From a candidate division FCPU426 bacterium (GTDB lineage Bacteria > Oederibacteriota > Muellerivitia > Muellerivitales > Muellerivitaceae): 64,000 nt of DNA. Location: NCBI GenBank assembly GCA_030041545.1, contig JASHNQ010000041.1, positions 31,950 through 95,949 of the forward strand. The letters run 5' to 3'. The position numbers were made by a program, and so were the translations under genes. This document shows, piece by piece, positions 19,500-31,731 of the stretch (positions are counted from its first letter, which is position 1; every line of letters starts with the position of its first letter). The notes beneath the pieces are model-generated. The model made no database searches. It worked only from the letters and a program-made list of their open reading frames with translations, and was not told the DNA's origin.

Positions 19500-21791
19500 T
19501 TAATGTAAAACCACAACCTGTAGGACCTGCCTCCCGACCAAGCCGTTGGCCGAGTAGCTTTCCACCACCGCCAGGTAGGCGCCGCTGGCGATGGCTTCCC
19601 CCCCCAAGTTCCACGTCACCACCCCGGGGTTCCCGGGCTGGCTGGTGAGGGTCTTGAACCATTCCCCGGCCAGCGTGTAAATCTTGACCTTCGCGGACGT
19701 CACCTGCCCTGAGTAGGTATTGACCAGGAAAGCGGCCTGGGAAACCTGGTTCAAGTTCACCGGGTTCGGGGCCAGCACCGCGCCCTGGACGCCTCCCCTC
19801 CCGTTGTTCACCACGTGCACCGTTAAAACCACTTCTTGGTCCGGTTCGTTGGGTTGGGCGGACTGGAATTCCATGAAATAGTTCCCCGGGGTCAGGAAAG
19901 CGCCGTTGCTCCCGGTCCCGTTCCAGGTGATGCTTTGCCCCGATCCCAAGGTGATCGTCAAGAAGCTCCCGTTTCCGCCCTGCGGGGAGGGGGCCAGGGT
20001 ATTGGAGGAAAGCCGCGCGGCCTCCACGTTGAAATCCGCCGCCTGCAGCGCCGCGTTGGCCCCCAGGAGGCCCTGGATCTGCGCCTCGCTCCACTGTTGA
20101 ACCGCCTCCCCGGCCCCGTTGTACACGGTGATTTGCAGGTTGCTGTTCCCCAGGATCACGGTGACGGTTTTCGTGACGGTGGTGGCCACGCCATCGGGAT
20201 CGACACTGGTGGTCTTGATGAAATAGGTGCCGTTGGTCACCTTCTGGCCGCTGGAATTCGTGGCGTTCCAGGCCCCCAAGGTGACGCCGTTGTCCAGGAC
20301 CAGGGCCTCCTGTGAATCGGTTTGGATCGTCCCGTTCACCAGGGTCCAATTGGTGAGCGCGGATCCGAACTGGAAGTCGGACAAAGTTTCAATCAGTTCC
20401 CCGGCCTGGTTGTAAACCGCCACGCTGACGGTATAAGGCCCTCCCACCGTGACGGTGTCGGAAGCGCAGGTTTGCCACCCCTCAAAACTCACGCAGGCGT
20501 TGTTCACCAGGTTGTAGCCCCCACCCGACCCCGTTTGCACCTGCACTTGAAGAACATAGGTTTCCGTCACGGCTGCGTCCGGGGCCAGGGAAGCCACGTT
20601 CCACGCCAGGCTGTTGGCGGAGGCGCTGTAAACCCCGCCGTTGGAGGCCGAACCGGCCACATAGGATTCCTGGGAAGCGGGCGGCAGGTTGTCCGTGATG
20701 ACCGCGCTGGGCAGGGTAACCGCCTCATGGTTGGTATAGACCAGGGTATAGGTGACCTCGTCCAGGGGTTGGGCGTTGGTTTCGGAGGAACTTTTCGCCA
20801 GGCTCACAAAGGGCGTGGGAGTGGAGGTGGGGGTCTCGGTGAAGGTGTTGGTCGGGGTGTTGGTGGGGGTTGGCGTATCCGTGGCGGTGAAAGTGTTCGT
20901 GGGCGTGGAAGTGGCCGTAAGGGTGGGGGTATTCGTAGGCGTGAACGTGGGGGTCCGGGTTGGGGTGTTCGTCGGGGTGCTGGTGGGAGTCAAAGTGTCT
21001 GTGACCGTGAAGGTGTCAGTGGGCGTGGAGGTGGCCGTAAGGGTGGGGGTGTTCGTGGCCGTGAAGGTGTTGGTGGGTGTGCTGGTGGGGGTCGAGGTAT
21101 CCGTGACGGTGAAGGTGGGGGTGGGGGTGGAGGTAGCGGTGAACGTGGCGGTGTTCGTGGGGGTAAAGCTGTCCGTGGGCGTCGGCGTATTGGTGGGGGT
21201 GGCCGTGGGAGTCGGCGTATCCGTGACGGTGAAGGTGTCGGTGGGAGTCGGGGTGGGCGTCAGGGTGGCCGTCGGGGTGGGGGTGTCGGTGTTCGTCGGT
21301 GTGCCGGTCGCGGTGGGGGTGGAAGTGGGCGTGCCGGTGGGGGTGTTGGTGGCCGTGTTGGTCGGGCAGACGACTGAAATCGTCACCGGGTTGGTGTTCA
21401 GCGTCTCCAAGGGCGACCCCACGTCGATGGAGGAAACGTCGATCACTTGGGGATCGGCGCAGGAGTTGACGGCGACGAAAAAGGTCACGTGTCCCGACGT
21501 GCCCGATGGGACGGTTCCCAGGTCCCAAACGATCTCCCCCGAATTATCCGAGCAGGGCGCTCCCGAGCAGGAAACGTAAGTGAACTCCGCGGGAAGGGTG
21601 TCCACGATGGTGGTGTCGTCCCACGTGCTTCCCGTGTCGTTGTCGTAAGTGATGATGAACCCGACGGTGGTGCCGGCGCTTACTTGGGCCCGGGCCGCGG
21701 AAACCGCCGCGAAAAAAAGCAGCCCGCAAACCCAGCCGGTTTTTCGAAGGGCCGCCGGGAAATAAACCTTCCAAAAAAATTTTGATCCCAT
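19500..21791 (-). CDS. DUF11/FlgD-Ig adhesin-like secreted protein
   Basis: This ~763-aa protein has a signal peptide ([17 protein letters not shown]). A DUF11-type Ig domain follows at about residues 40-135 ([20 protein letters not shown]), then a ~185-residue Thr/Pro linker with TPT, TNT and TDT units, and a second DUF11 domain ([20 protein letters not shown]). Two FlgD-like domains ([38 protein letters not shown]) come next. The protein ends in a sorting-type domain, [11 protein letters not shown]. The start at ATG 21791 is favoured by the signal peptide, and an in-frame ATG at 21827 is possible. The architecture suggests an exported, surface-displayed protein. The relic at 9562-9675 has the same C-terminal subfamily. 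Confidence 0.8.
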   Translation of the reverse strand: MGSKFFWKVYFPAALRKTGWVCGLLFFAAVSAARAQVSAGTTVGFIITYDNDTGSTWDDTTIVDTLPAEFTYVSCSGAPCSDNSGEIVWDLGTVPSGTSGHVTFFVAVNSCADPQVIDVSSIDVGSPLETLNTNPVTISVVCPTNTATNTPTGTPTSTPTATGTPTNTDTPTPTATLTPTPTPTDTFTVTDTPTPTATPTNTPTPTDSFTPTNTATFTATSTPTPTFTVTDTSTPTSTPTNTFTATNTPTLTATSTPTDTFTVTDTLTPTSTPTNTPTRTPTFTPTNTPTLTATSTPTNTFTATDTPTPTNTPTNTFTETPTSTPTPFVSLAKSSSETNAQPLDEVTYTLVYTNHEAVTLPSAVITDNLPPASQESYVAGSASNGGVYSASANSLAWNVASLAPDAAVTETYVLQVQVQTGSGGGYNLVNNACVSFEGWQTCASDTVTVGGPYTVSVAVYNQAGELIETLSDFQFGSALTNWTLVNGTIQTDSQEALVLDNGVTLGAWNATNSSGQKVTNGTYFIKTTSVDPDGVATTVTKTVTVILGNSNLQITVYNGAGEAVQQWSEAQIQGLLGANAALQAADFNVEAARLSSNTLAPSPQGGNGSFLTITLGSGQSITWNGTGSNGAFLTPGNYFMEFQSAQPNEPDQEVVLTVHVVNNGRGGVQGAVLAPNPVNLNQVSQAAFLVNTYSGQVTSAKVKIYTLAGEWFKTLTSQPGNPGVVTWNLGGEAIASGAYLAVVESYSANGLVGRQVLQVVVLH

Positions 21792-22035
21792 AAAAGAAAT
21801 GAGCCCCGTAAGAATGTCATCCGACATCGTTTTCTAATGATACCACCCAAGCGCTACGCCCCCTGTTACCATCCCCTCCCTAACGGCAATTTAGGCATGA
21901 ATCACAAATCTTTTTTTAGGGCGTTATCCCCGGCTGGAGAGAGGGTTCCCTGGGGATGTTAATAAAACCGCTTTTAGGTTCGATGCGGCACCACCTGAAA
22001 ACGGTTTTAAATTGAGACACTACCGGCCCCCGGCG

Positions 22036-22479
22036 TCACCCTTGGGCCTTCTTTTGATCGATCAGGTATTCGGCGATGAGATCCACGTCGCCTTTGTGGA
22101 TGGCCAAAGTCTGGATGCCGGCCTGGAAGAGGGTTTTTCCCATTTCCATGGTGGTTTCCACGTGCCGGATTTCCGCCAGGAACTTCAGGCTAGCCTTGTA
22201 ATTGGGCAGGTGCAGGGCCACTTCCAGGACGGTTCCCACCTTCAGGGGGTTCTGGCTCACCAAGGCCAGCCCGCCCATGGAAATATCCTTGGTAACGGCC
22301 TTGTAAAGGGACGATTTTTCGGAGAGCTTGGGAAGGTGGTCCACGGTGGTCTGGCTGTAGTTTTCGTGCGAAAGGAGCTTCTGCGCTTCCCGGCCCTCCA
22401 CGATCGAGTATTCCATCTTTAAGGTGGCCAGGACCCGTTCGAAACGGCGTTTTTCCACCCATCCCGATTTCTTGTCCAT
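22036..22479 (-). CDS. PilZ-domain protein
   Basis: This 147-aa cytosolic protein is a PilZ domain. It has the Arg-containing N-terminal motif (KRRFERVLATLKMEY) and the (D/N)xSxxG motif as DISMGGLAL, which together bind cyclic di-GMP in the family. The ATG at 22479 is preceded by GGGGGAGAA, which favours it over an upstream start. There is no output domain, so it may act through a partner. There is no cyclic-di-GMP enzyme in the window. Confidence 0.85.
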   Translation of the reverse strand: MDKKSGWVEKRRFERVLATLKMEYSIVEGREAQKLLSHENYSQTTVDHLPKLSEKSSLYKAVTKDISMGGLALVSQNPLKVGTVLEVALHLPNYKASLKFLAEIRHVETTMEMGKTLFQAGIQTLAIHKGDVDLIAEYLIDQKKAQG

Positions 22480-22581
22480 TTCTCCCCCACGTCCAAAAAG
22501 GTCGTCCGAGAAAAAACCACCAGGGCAAGATAGCAGAGAAATCCGCGGCCTCAAAGGGTGAATCCGGGATGGCTGTCTTGG

Positions 22582-23235
22582 TCATTCCGATGGAAGAAAG
22601 GCCCGGTTTTCGCTCAGGCCCAAAAGGGCGCAAGCGGCCAGAACCAGGGCAGTTCCCAACATGAAAGGGGGCGTGAGGGATTCGCCCAGCAGCACCCATC
22701 CGAAAAATGCCGTCACCACCGGCACCAACAGGGAAAGCAAGGTTCCCGCGGCCAGGCTGGCGTAGCCGTAGCCTTGGGTGAACAGAAGTTGAGCCGTCAT
22801 GGCGGTCAAGCCCATGGCCAAAAGCACCGCCGATCCAGGGGCCTCCAAACCCCTCCAGGCCATCCACGAAGCCTTACCCATCCAGGGTCCCGCCAGGAGA
22901 AAAAAGCCGGAGATAAGGAAGCCGAATAGGGAAAAACTGGCGAAGACGGTCAAGGCGTTGTCCGTGCGGCGGGCTTCCTTGGGGGCCAAAACCGCGGCCC
23001 CGGCGGTCATGCCGGAAAGCACGCCGGGGAGATCGCCCCATTCCCAGCGGCCCCACCTCGCGCCCAGGACCAGCCAAATCCCCACGAGGGCCAGGAGGAG
23101 CGAATAGGCGAACCCCTTGGGGGGCTTTCGCTTGAGGAGAAGTGCGTCGAAGACGTTGGCCCAAATGGAATAGGTGTAATTGAAGAGGGTGGCCTTGGCG
23201 GCCGTGGTGAACTGGAGGGTCAGGAAAAAGAAAAA
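22582..23235 (-). pseudogene. EamA/DMT-family transporter, 5'-truncated
   Basis: The open frame encodes about seven hydrophobic helices of the drug/metabolite transporter fold. It begins in what matches helix 3 of the first EamA repeat (FTTAAKATLFNYTYSIWANV) and ends with a complete second repeat (LLVPVVTAFFGWVLLGESL). A full-length member has about 300 residues and ten helices. The first ~70 residues are missing, because the frame runs straight back into the TGA stop of the HAD gene. A GTG at 23085 would give a 167-residue half transporter. It is probably non-functional, or a half-size pump made from an internal start. Confidence 0.7.
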
Positions 23236-23865
23236 TCATAGGTGACGGAGGATAAGGGAAAGGTCGCGGGTTCTCAAATCCACGTCCGCCAGGCCATCGA
23301 GGAACCCGTCCTGGTTCAGCGCGATACGGAAGCCCGCGATCTTGAACACTTCCCGGTCGGTGCGGCTGTCCCCCACCACGGCCGTTTGGGCCAGGGGCAG
23401 CCGGTGAACCCGTGCCAGGCGCCGCAGGAAGATGGCCTTTTCACGTTCCCTGAAAATTTTCATCTTCCGGCCCGTGATGACCCCGCCCTTCATCTCCAGG
23501 GTCGTTCCCCGCGCCTCGTCGAAGCCGTAGCGTTTTTGGAAATAGCGGGCGCAGAGTTCGTAGCCCAGCGTGGCCAGGGCCACGTAAAAACCCTTTTTCC
23601 TCAAAACCCGCACGGTTTTGGCGATTCCTTCCATCTTGGGGATGAGGCGGAGGGACCGCTCGACGTCCCGCGCCCGCCAGCCCGCCATGCGCTTCGTGAC
23701 CTTCTTGGCCAGGGCCAAGTGCCCCATGCGGTCCTTCAGCCATTCCTTTTCGAGGAACTCGAAAAAGGCCTCGTCCCCGGCGCGGCGGAAAAGGAACCGT
23801 GTGCTGGACACGCCGTAAGTGAGGGTCCCATCCAGGTCGAAAAGGATGATGCGGCGGGGTTTCAA
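23236..23865 (-). CDS. HAD-superfamily phosphatase (SerB-like, subclass IB)
   Basis: This 209-aa protein has the HAD motifs: I, DLDGTLT near residue 10; II, a Thr in LATLGYE; III, a conserved Lys region (RKMKIFREREK); and IV, GDSRTDREVF. The helical cap between motifs I and II fits subclass IB (phosphoserine phosphatase-like). Substrate is unknown. The gene ends in a TGA that is immediately followed, in the same frame, by the truncated EamA transporter. Confidence 0.85.
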   Translation of the reverse strand: MKPRRIILFDLDGTLTYGVSSTRFLFRRAGDEAFFEFLEKEWLKDRMGHLALAKKVTKRMAGWRARDVERSLRLIPKMEGIAKTVRVLRKKGFYVALATLGYELCARYFQKRYGFDEARGTTLEMKGGVITGRKMKIFREREKAIFLRRLARVHRLPLAQTAVVGDSRTDREVFKIAGFRIALNQDGFLDGLADVDLRTRDLSLILRHL

Positions 23866-23867
23866 AA

Positions 23868-23901
23868 GAAAGGGCCTTTCAGTTGTCGCTGAAAAGACCC
23901 A
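23868..23901 (-). terminator. Terminator-like hairpin after the NHL/small-protein pair
   Basis: On the minus strand the stem GGGTCTTTTCAG pairs with CTGAAAGGCCC around CGACAA, followed by TTTC. The loop region TCAGCGACAACTG is the same as in the hairpin at 36897-36929 behind the sedolisin gene. Confidence 0.6.
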
Positions 23902-23989
23902 GTAAAGGAAAGGAGGGACTCATTTTCAAGTGTAAAAACTTTTTAAGACTTTTAAGGCAAGACGACGATCTTCTTTGTTGGCGTTTATA

Positions 23990-24340
23990 TTAAATGGAGC
24001 CGGTATTTTGGCTTAAGGTTTGTTCCAACTGGGTCTTCTGCTCCGGGGTGATTTCCTTCTGGCCGTTCTGCTTGAAAAACTCCAGTTCCTGCCGGCGGAC
24101 GTTCTTCAGGTTTTCCCAGGCCGCCTGCGCCTGGGCCTTGGTGATCTTTCCCGCTTTCAAATCCTTCGGGATTTGCCGCATCTGCTGGCGCAGGACAATA
24201 TTGACCGAATGGATGTTTGAATTCGACACTGCCACTCGCGTAGATGCCTTATTGGACCCCGCCGTTTTAACCTGGGCCTGGACCGACGCTACCAGTCCAA
24301 CCAGTAAAACCAGTAATAGGCAGCTCTTATGAACTTTCAT
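23990..24340 (-). CDS. Small secreted protein, paralogue of the 9676-10077 product
   Basis: This 116-aa protein has a signal peptide (CLLLVLLVGLVASVQAQ). Its helical C-terminal half is nearly the same as in the 9676-10077 product: MRQIPKDLKAGKITKAQ, AAWENLK, FFKQNGQKEIT. It follows the 2446-aa NHL gene by 50 bases. Two independent copies of the same gene pair point to a working partnership, perhaps as a periplasmic chaperone or anchor for the giant protein (inference). A GGGGGAAAA site precedes the ATG. About 10 bases after its stop, in another frame, is a short CTD-like tail (KKIVVLP, 23952-23980). Confidence 0.8.
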   Translation of the reverse strand: MKVHKSCLLLVLLVGLVASVQAQVKTAGSNKASTRVAVSNSNIHSVNIVLRQQMRQIPKDLKAGKITKAQAQAAWENLKNVRRQELEFFKQNGQKEITPEQKTQLEQTLSQNTGSI

Positions 24341-24390
24341 GGTTTTTCCCCCTTAACAAAAGATATTAGCGCCGTTTCCAAATTTTGGAC

Positions 24391-27300
24391 TCAATGCAAG
24401 ACGGCGATTTTTCCTATTTTGGTGCTGGTGGAGACGCCGTCATCCGCCGTCATCAGGTAAATGTAAAGTCCGCTGGCGACCTGGTTCCCCAAGTTGTTCT
24501 CAAGGTTCCACGTCAGGCTGTTCAAGCCGGCGTCGCCTTGCATTGACGCGTCGAAAACCTCCTCACCGACGACATCGAACAACTGGATACGTATCCCCAT
24601 GGGCTTGTCCAGGTTCGCGACGAAGCGGATGGCTTCCCCGTCGCGGGACACGTTGGGCACCGCCCCCATGAACAAGGCCTGCCGGGGATTGGAACCGGGC
24701 GTCACGGTCCCTCCCGATCCCCCGACAACTAGCGCCATTTCGCTCTCGTCGGCAGGGGCTTTGGTGGCCGTAGGCGTATTCGTGGGTGTCCTCGTGGGCG
24801 TCTTGGTCGCCGTCGGCGTGGCCGTTTTGGTGGCGGTATGGGTGGGAGTGGCCGTGCGCGTCAACGTGGCCGTCTTGGTGGGCGTCGGCGTGGCTGTTTG
24901 AGTCGGCGTCTTGGTGGCAGTACGAGTGGGTGTAGCCGTGGGCGTCACCGTGGCTGTTTTGGTGGGCGTCGATGTGGCCGTTTGGGTCGGCGTCTTGGTG
25001 GCGGTCTCCGTGAGTGTGGAAGTAGCCGTTTTGGTAGCCGTCTCCGTGGCGGTGAACGTCACCGTCACCGTCGCCGTTTTGGTGGGGGTCCAGGTGGCCG
25101 TCGGGGTAACGGTGACGGTGTTTGTGGGAGTGAACGTCGCCGTCAAGGTCGGCGTTAATGTGGCGGTATTGGTAGGGGTCCAGGTCGCCGTCGAAGTGAC
25201 GGTGGGGCTGTTCGTGGGGGTGGATGTCGCCGTCAAGGTCGGAGTCACCGTCGCGGTATTCGTGGGGGTCCAGGTGGGCGTGTTCGTCGGCGGAAGGCCG
25301 GAACAGACCGTTGCCGGGCAAGCCCCGAACTTCAAAACTTGTTCGTTCACATAATCCGCGGCGTAAAGGTCTTGGTTTCCATCCACTCCGAGTCCGGTGG
25401 TTTGGATGAAGTCTTCGCTTCCCGATCCCGTGTTCCAAGACTGCATTGAACCCACCGGAGTCCCGGAGGTATTGAAGATCCCAATATCCCCGAACCCGTC
25501 ATCGACGTAGACCATGCAATTTCCATAAACCGCGATGAAATTAGCCGTCAACAGGGGCGTTCCCTGGGTGGCATCCCATTGGGTGACGGGTGTTCCCAGG
25601 GGCGTAAAAACCTGCACCAAACCCGTGTCGTTGTCGGTAACATAAACGTTGCCCAAGGCGTCCAAGGCCACCCCCACTGGATAGGCAAAGGTCCCGTTTC
25701 CGGATGTCCCGGGCCCGCCCCACTGGGTGAGGGCCGCGCCCTGGGCGTTATAGACCTCGACCTGTTCGGTGTTCTGGTCCGCGATGTAAACGCTGGTCCC
25801 GGCCGAGTTGACCGCGATTCCTACCGGAATCTCGTAGTTGCTACCGCTGGCAAGGGTGCCCCATTGGGTGACGGCCCTGCCCGAACCGTTGAAGACGTCC
25901 ACCTGGTATTGGGTCTGTCCGTTGGTGTAATAATCCTCCACTTCGTCGGTCACATAAATACACCCTTTTCCGTCCACCGCGACCCCGATGGGCTGAGTGA
26001 TGGTTCCCGATCCGATCTGTCCCAGCGATCCTCCCGACCCGTTAAAGACATCCACCAGGCTGACCGATTCGTCGGCCACGAAAACGGAGGTTCCGGCGCT
26101 GTTGACGGCAAGCCCATAGGGCAGGAAGGAGGGGGAAGCGGCCCAGGAAACCGGGGCCCCGCATAAAGTGGGAGTGGAACTGGGAGTAAAGGTGGGGGTT
26201 GAACTAGGCGTAAGGGTCGGGGTTGAACTGGGCGTAAGGGTGGGAGTTGAACTAGGCGTAAAGGTAGCGGTTGAACTGGGCGTGGGAGTCGGGTCAAGGG
26301 TCGCGCAGGCGGTTACCGGGCATTGGCCGAAACCCTCCACCTGGAGGTTCCAATAGTCCGATACGTACCAGTCGCCGTTTCCAGCCACTCCGATGCCTTC
26401 CGTGTCGCTGAAGAAAGACGTCGCGCTCGGCCCGAGGATATTCCCCAATACGTTTCCTTGGGTGTCGAACACCCCGACGGAACCGAAGCCGTCCGTCACA
26501 TAAACCAGGCAGTTGTTGTAAACCGCCACGAAGTTCGCCGCCAAAAGCGATGTCCCCTGCGTCACGTCCCAATTCCGCAGCCAATTCCCCTGGGGGCTGA
26601 ATACCTGTATCTCATTGGTGTCCCAGTCCGCCACGTAAACGCAGCCCGATGCGTCCAAGGCGACGCCTACCGGCATATCGAAAGAGGAAGGCCCGGTGAG
26701 GGCGTTGAAATCCGGCCCAAGGGAGTTGTTAGAACCCCAATTTCCATTGTTGTTATTGAAAATTTGGACCTCTTGGTTGCCGCTGTCGGCCACGCACAGG
26801 GTTGTGCCAAGGGAATTCACCGCCACCTGGCCGGGCAGGTTGAAGGGCAAGGAACCTCCCCCTATTTGGGTGAGCGCGTTTCCTTGCGGGTTGAAAATAT
26901 CCAGTTGGTTCAGGAAACTATCCGTCGCGTAGACGTTCCCCTGCCCATCCACCGCCACCCCATAAGGCTGGTCTAAAAGATTTGCGCCCATTTGACCCAT
27001 GGAAACTCCCGCCCCATTGAACACGTCGATCTGGCTGACCGATTCGTCGGCCACGAAAACGGAGGAAGCGGCGCTGTTGACGGCCACTCCCACCGCCTCG
27101 GTGACCGGTACGGAAACACCCGCAGCGCAAGAAACGAGGATAGGTGTCAGGGTAGATGTTAAGGTGGGGGTCTGGGTGGGGCTTGGGGTGTAAGTTGGAG
27201 AATTGGTTGGGGTAGGCGAGGTGGGGGTGCATTGGGCGAATTCCACGACCCGCTGGTTGTTGGTGTCCCCCACGTACACGTTCCCTGCTTGGTCCAGGCT

Positions 27301-30300
27301 TATCCCTTGCGGACCGTTCAGGCCCACTCCATTGGCGCTGGAACAGCTCTCCAGCAACTGGCCTCCAATGTTGTAAACCAAATAATTGTTGGCATTGGCG
27401 ATGTAGAGGTTCTCGTTATTGTCCACGGCCACGTCGTGGGGGTTGTTCAGGCTCCCGCCCTGGATCACCGTGACGGGGTTGGAGGTGTAGCCCGTGGAGG
27501 GGGAATACGCGTATTCCGCCACCACGTAACCCGAGCCCGTGAAGACCGTGAAAAGGTTGTCCGAGGCGTCCATGGCCAGGCCGATGGCGTGCAAGCCGGA
27601 AATGGGCGTCAGGGTTTGCGCCAGGGTGAGGGCCGAACCCGTGTAGGTGAAAATATTGACCTGGTTATTCCCGTTGGAGCTGATGGCCACGGTAGTTCCC
27701 GCCGCGTTCACGGCCAAGCTCTCGGTGTCCGACATGCCAGTGGGGTAACTGGTCACCGTATTGCCCCCCGCCGTGTTCACCACGAAAAGGGTGGCGCTGC
27801 CGCTTCCCACCATGAACAGGTTGTTTCCCGCCAGGGCCACGGACCGGGGGTCCACGAAGCCCGCACCCGTGATCTGGGTCAGGGGGGCGCCGGTTAACTG
27901 GTTGAAGACGTTAATGCGGTTGTTGTCGGTGTCGGCCACGTAAAGGCTGACCGGGTTGGAACCCACTACTACCCCCCGTTGCGGGTAATCCAGCTGGCTG
28001 ACGGCCGAACCCGCCGTGCCGGTGCCGTAGGTCATCAGTACCTCACAGCAGCCGATCGTGGGGGTGGGGGTCCATGTAGGAGTGGCGTCAATGGCCGGAG
28101 TTGGGTCGATAGCGGGGGTAGGGGTTGGTGTGGCCGTAGGCGTGGAAGTGCCCGTGGAGGTGGGCGTTGGCGTCAAGGGTGGTTCCGTGATGCAGCCTTG
28201 GAGGACGGTGACCGACCCCGTGGCCGAGTCGGAAACATATATATTCCCGGATGCATTGACGGCTACACCCCAGGTGTTGGGATAGGCGCCGCATTGATGG
28301 TCCAAGGTGAAATCGGGGCGGTAGACGTTGAGATAGGAGTTGTTGGTGAGGTAAAAATACCCCGCCTGGTCCGTGGCCATCCAACCGGCATATCCTATAT
28401 TGCTGAAAGTGGCCGCCGCCGAGTAGTTGTTATTGGCGTCGAAAGCCACCACCCTTCCGTTGCCGCTGCTGGCCACGTATACCAAATGGCCTGATTTTAC
28501 GATCCCCAGCGGGACGCTGAGCCCGCTTCCGAACGTGGCCGCGATGGCCGGCACCGAGCCGTTGACGCTCTGAAAGAGGTAGGCCGAAGCCCCCCCGCCG
28601 CTGGTGATATAAACCGATACGGTGGTTCCTTGGTCATCCACGCATATTCCCAAGAGCGACCCCGCCATGGTGTTTTGGCCGAAGGTGATGGGGTTGGCGT
28701 AGTTGCCCGCCGGAAACTCATAAGCCACGTTGTTGTTGAAATCCGGCGCGTAGACATTTCCCTCATGGTCCAAGGCCAGGCTTCGAATAAAGGAATTGAC
28801 CGGTTCCGCGAAAGACGTCACCGGAGTGCCGTTGGATTGGTAAATCCTCACCAATTGGTTCCCAGTGTCATCGACGTAGACATAACCGTTGACCGGGTTG
28901 ACCGCCAGGCCTTCGGGCGAACTATAACCGTTCATCGTAATGGGCAGCCCCTGGCAGCAGTCAAGCGGTGGGGTGGAGGTGATGGTCGGGGTGGGGGTGG
29001 AGGTGGGGGTGCGGGTGATGGTCGGGGTGGGGGTGAAGGTGATGGTTGAGGTAGGAGTGGAAGTGGGCGTTGGAGTTGGAAAAGGGTTGGAAAAGGGTTG
29101 GAAATACACCAAGACCCGGCCCCGGTTATGTTCGGTGACATAAAGGTTATCCTGATTATCGAAGGCGACTCCAAAGGATTGGGGACCGTAATCATTTAAA
29201 TAGCCGACGGGGTTGTCCCCGGCTCCCGGGGTGTCCGCAACGCCTGGAGGTTCTATGCCATTCAGGGGATTTTGAATGATGATGGGGGGAAGTCCGGATA
29301 ACTGTGCGTCCGTAGCCGCGACCATAATACTGGCGTTGTGATTAAAAGTCATTTGCCAGGCGTAAGCCGCGGAATCGGATGATGTCGAAAAGGGGCCTCC
29401 ATAAGGGATCCGGTATGTCGTAAAACTTCCACCCGTTCCATAGACCCCATCGGCGGGGATTTCGAACTGGCAAGTCGTCAGGGACCCACTAGGCGGTAGA
29501 GTTTTCGCATCCCATCTCAGCATCCGCAGGTTTCCTTGGTCCTCTAATGAGTGATCGGAAACAAAAAGATCGCCATAGCTGTCCACCTTGAGGCAGCCAG
29601 GCCAATTCAAACTGTACCGTGAAGGTGTCGTGACGTTACAAGGCGGGGCGGAACTTCCAGTGATATTACAACCCGTGGCAGTGGCGCTAGGCTGACCTAA
29701 AACAATGTCCACATAGGGTCCCCCCGAATGCCCCAGGGGGTCGTGGATGCGCAGGACACGGTTCTCTGTTTGTTCCGTTATCCATACATCGCCTGTATTG
29801 GGGTCTACCGCTAAGCCGCTTTCATTCTCGAGGGAAATGGAAGCGCCCGCGCCCGTCCCCCCCAGCACGGAAACCGGCGAGGGAAGGGTGACGCTGGGCA
29901 TTTGACCTGAAGTCAGCGGCAGCGTAAAAGCCACGATTTGTCCGGTTGCCTGCTGGTACGTCCATAGGTAACCCTTATTGGGACTGGTCGTGTCGTAATC
30001 TATAAAACCATAGTAACCGTTTAAGTTGTTGAACATGTAAGGAGTTGTAGTGCCGGCGTAGCCGCTTTCAGGCTGGCCGTTGGTCAAAGCCGAGAGGCCA
30101 CCGGCTGGAATATTCCAATAATGAAGCCGTACTTCGTCAGTGACGATGATTTGGGTAACACCATTCCAACTTGGCACAACCACAGACTCAGGATTGAAAA
30201 ATCCAAGATCACCAATTTTATTCGGTATCGGGGGATCAGAAGGGGGTAAAACATCGGCGTTGTTAAAAAGGTTTAGTCCGGATGGGGGAAGAGAAGGCAA

Positions 30301-31731
30301 GGGGGCAATCGGCGCATCAAAACGATACACCATTCGGCCCAATATGCTGGCATCATAGACATCACCGGATGGATCAACACCCACGGCTCCATAGTTGTAC
30401 CCCCCCGATGAAGATAATTCTTTAGGCACGGCAATCGAATTTATAACCGAGAGATTTGAAGACCAATTGATTAAAAATTGAAAGGTTCCAACGGTACCAT
30501 CGGTCACCCAAAGGGCCACCGTTGTTCCCGAGGTGGCCGTCGGATCGATTTCCAGGCCATCTACTTCATCAAAATTGGTAGGGGAGGATGAATTGGGCGT
30601 AAAAGTGTTGAAAACCGTAACCGCTGTTTGGCCGTTGGAATAAGTGTAAGGCGGACCGGAGGAAAAGTTGGCCGGCTGAAAAATCAAAATCCTTCCCCAA
30701 TTATTGGTAGGCACGGACTCACCCACGTAAACATTACCCCACTGATCCACCCGCACAGCCACGGGATGCGCCATGGTGACGGGATCATTGATGTTCGACG
30801 TAGGAGTATAACTCGAGAAATTCGGTTGCCCCAGGACAACGTCGGCTGAAGTTTGCGGCACACCGTTGCCACCCAGGGGAAACCGTAAGACCCGGTTATT
30901 GTCGGCGTCCGCCACCCAAAGGTTTCCCTGCCCGTCAATGGCCACGCCCGCATCAGCGCGGTTTCCTTCCTTTGTGTTTTGTGCTTGGTTTGCAAAATTT
31001 AGAGTCTGATTCGTCGGCGCGCCGGACACGTTGTTACCTGAGTTGTTGGGAACATAGCCCGTGAAATCCTGCTGGCTATTGGTGAGTTGGCCCCAAACAT
31101 AGGAAGCGCTTTGGCCGGTGGTGATGCCGGCGGAGCCGAAGTTGTATCTCAAAACCCTGTTGTTCCAAACATCCGGCACATAAAGGTTTCCCTGGCTGTC
31201 CGCGGCCATGTTGGCGGCGGAGCCGCCCTCAAAGGGAGACTGGTTCGTCGCGGGGTCCCCGCAAAGGCAAGACGCATTGGGCAAGGTGAGTGGGCTATTG
31301 AGCCCTAACTGCCAATTGTACGCCTGCCAGTTGGAATCATGGTTGCAACCCGCGTGGACGAAATCCGCTTGGCCCAGGACCAAATCCGCCCCCTGGCCTT
31401 GGGCCGCTTGACTCGGGTTATGGATACCTAAAACGCGGTTATTGGTTGAATCCCATATGTACAATATAGGAATGTTCAAGTTATTGGAATTGTTCACAAA
31501 AACACCTTCAGGGACGAATAGATTTTGAGCCGTTGCTTCCTCGGATTTGACGTCCCCATAATCGGGCTGGCCCAGGATGATGTCCGCCCAAAGGTCACCC
31601 GCTACCCCACGGGTGGCGATAGGTGTTTGGGCCTTTGACAAGGTGGGTAAGAAAAAAAGGAGGGAAAGGACAGGCAGAATGGCCGCTCCGCGCGCCATTC
31701 TTTTTCCATACCGCTGGTTCATACCGCTCAT
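24391..31731 (-). CDS. Giant (2446-aa) secreted NHL-propeller protein with sorting domain
   Basis: After a signal peptide ([18 protein letters not shown]), residues about 40-900 form divergent NHL blades ([29 protein letters not shown]). Further propeller blocks at about 930-1180, 1220-1510, 1545-1800 and 1850-2130 are separated by TPT linkers. A ~175-residue Thr/Pro/Lys/Ala linker leads to the C-terminal Ig-like sorting domain ending KIGKIAVLH. The block at about 1220-1510 nearly duplicates the stand-alone protein at 35402-36646. The final ~160 residues nearly duplicate the end of the sedolisin protein. It is probably exported to the surface; ligand unknown. ATG 31722 is an alternative start. 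Confidence 0.85.
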   Translation of the reverse strand: MSGMNQRYGKRMARGAAILPVLSLLFFLPTLSKAQTPIATRGVAGDLWADIILGQPDYGDVKSEEATAQNLFVPEGVFVNNSNNLNIPILYIWDSTNNRVLGIHNPSQAAQGQGADLVLGQADFVHAGCNHDSNWQAYNWQLGLNSPLTLPNASCLCGDPATNQSPFEGGSAANMAADSQGNLYVPDVWNNRVLRYNFGSAGITTGQSASYVWGQLTNSQQDFTGYVPNNSGNNVSGAPTNQTLNFANQAQNTKEGNRADAGVAIDGQGNLWVADADNNRVLRFPLGGNGVPQTSADVVLGQPNFSSYTPTSNINDPVTMAHPVAVRVDQWGNVYVGESVPTNNWGRILIFQPANFSSGPPYTYSNGQTAVTVFNTFTPNSSSPTNFDEVDGLEIDPTATSGTTVALWVTDGTVGTFQFLINWSSNLSVINSIAVPKELSSSGGYNYGAVGVDPSGDVYDASILGRMVYRFDAPIAPLPSLPPSGLNLFNNADVLPPSDPPIPNKIGDLGFFNPESVVVPSWNGVTQIIVTDEVRLHYWNIPAGGLSALTNGQPESGYAGTTTPYMFNNLNGYYGFIDYDTTSPNKGYLWTYQQATGQIVAFTLPLTSGQMPSVTLPSPVSVLGGTGAGASISLENESGLAVDPNTGDVWITEQTENRVLRIHDPLGHSGGPYVDIVLGQPSATATGCNITGSSAPPCNVTTPSRYSLNWPGCLKVDSYGDLFVSDHSLEDQGNLRMLRWDAKTLPPSGSLTTCQFEIPADGVYGTGGSFTTYRIPYGGPFSTSSDSAAYAWQMTFNHNASIMVAATDAQLSGLPPIIIQNPLNGIEPPGVADTPGAGDNPVGYLNDYGPQSFGVAFDNQDNLYVTEHNRGRVLVYFQPFSNPFPTPTPTSTPTSTITFTPTPTITRTPTSTPTPTITSTPPLDCCQGLPITMNGYSSPEGLAVNPVNGYVYVDDTGNQLVRIYQSNGTPVTSFAEPVNSFIRSLALDHEGNVYAPDFNNNVAYEFPAGNYANPITFGQNTMAGSLLGICVDDQGTTVSVYITSGGGASAYLFQSVNGSVPAIAATFGSGLSVPLGIVKSGHLVYVASSGNGRVVAFDANNNYSAAATFSNIGYAGWMATDQAGYFYLTNNSYLNVYRPDFTLDHQCGAYPNTWGVAVNASGNIYVSDSATGSVTVLQGCITEPPLTPTPTSTGTSTPTATPTPTPAIDPTPAIDATPTWTPTPTIGCCEVLMTYGTGTAGSAVSQLDYPQRGVVVGSNPVSLYVADTDNNRINVFNQLTGAPLTQITGAGFVDPRSVALAGNNLFMVGSGSATLFVVNTAGGNTVTSYPTGMSDTESLAVNAAGTTVAISSNGNNQVNIFTYTGSALTLAQTLTPISGLHAIGLAMDASDNLFTVFTGSGYVVAEYAYSPSTGYTSNPVTVIQGGSLNNPHDVAVDNNENLYIANANNYLVYNIGGQLLESCSSANGVGLNGPQGISLDQAGNVYVGDTNNQRVVEFAQCTPTSPTPTNSPTYTPSPTQTPTLTSTLTPILVSCAAGVSVPVTEAVGVAVNSAASSVFVADESVSQIDVFNGAGVSMGQMGANLLDQPYGVAVDGQGNVYATDSFLNQLDIFNPQGNALTQIGGGSLPFNLPGQVAVNSLGTTLCVADSGNQEVQIFNNNNGNWGSNNSLGPDFNALTGPSSFDMPVGVALDASGCVYVADWDTNEIQVFSPQGNWLRNWDVTQGTSLLAANFVAVYNNCLVYVTDGFGSVGVFDTQGNVLGNILGPSATSFFSDTEGIGVAGNGDWYVSDYWNLQVEGFGQCPVTACATLDPTPTPSSTATFTPSSTPTLTPSSTPTLTPSSTPTFTPSSTPTLCGAPVSWAASPSFLPYGLAVNSAGTSVFVADESVSLVDVFNGSGGSLGQIGSGTITQPIGVAVDGKGCIYVTDEVEDYYTNGQTQYQVDVFNGSGRAVTQWGTLASGSNYEIPVGIAVNSAGTSVYIADQNTEQVEVYNAQGAALTQWGGPGTSGNGTFAYPVGVALDALGNVYVTDNDTGLVQVFTPLGTPVTQWDATQGTPLLTANFIAVYGNCMVYVDDGFGDIGIFNTSGTPVGSMQSWNTGSGSEDFIQTTGLGVDGNQDLYAADYVNEQVLKFGACPATVCSGLPPTNTPTWTPTNTATVTPTLTATSTPTNSPTVTSTATWTPTNTATLTPTLTATFTPTNTVTVTPTATWTPTKTATVTVTFTATETATKTATSTLTETATKTPTQTATSTPTKTATVTPTATPTRTATKTPTQTATPTPTKTATLTRTATPTHTATKTATPTATKTPTRTPTNTPTATKAPADESEMALVVGGSGGTVTPGSNPRQALFMGAVPNVSRDGEAIRFVANLDKPMGIRIQLFDVVGEEVFDASMQGDAGLNSLTWNLENNLGNQVASGLYIYLMTADDGVSTSTKIGKIAVLH

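Noticed and set aside
20322..21579. Long plus-strand frames rich in Val/Gly opposite the TPT linkers
   Set aside because: They are antisense shadows of threonine/proline repeats (ACN-CCN); the minus-strand protein has a signal peptide and domains.
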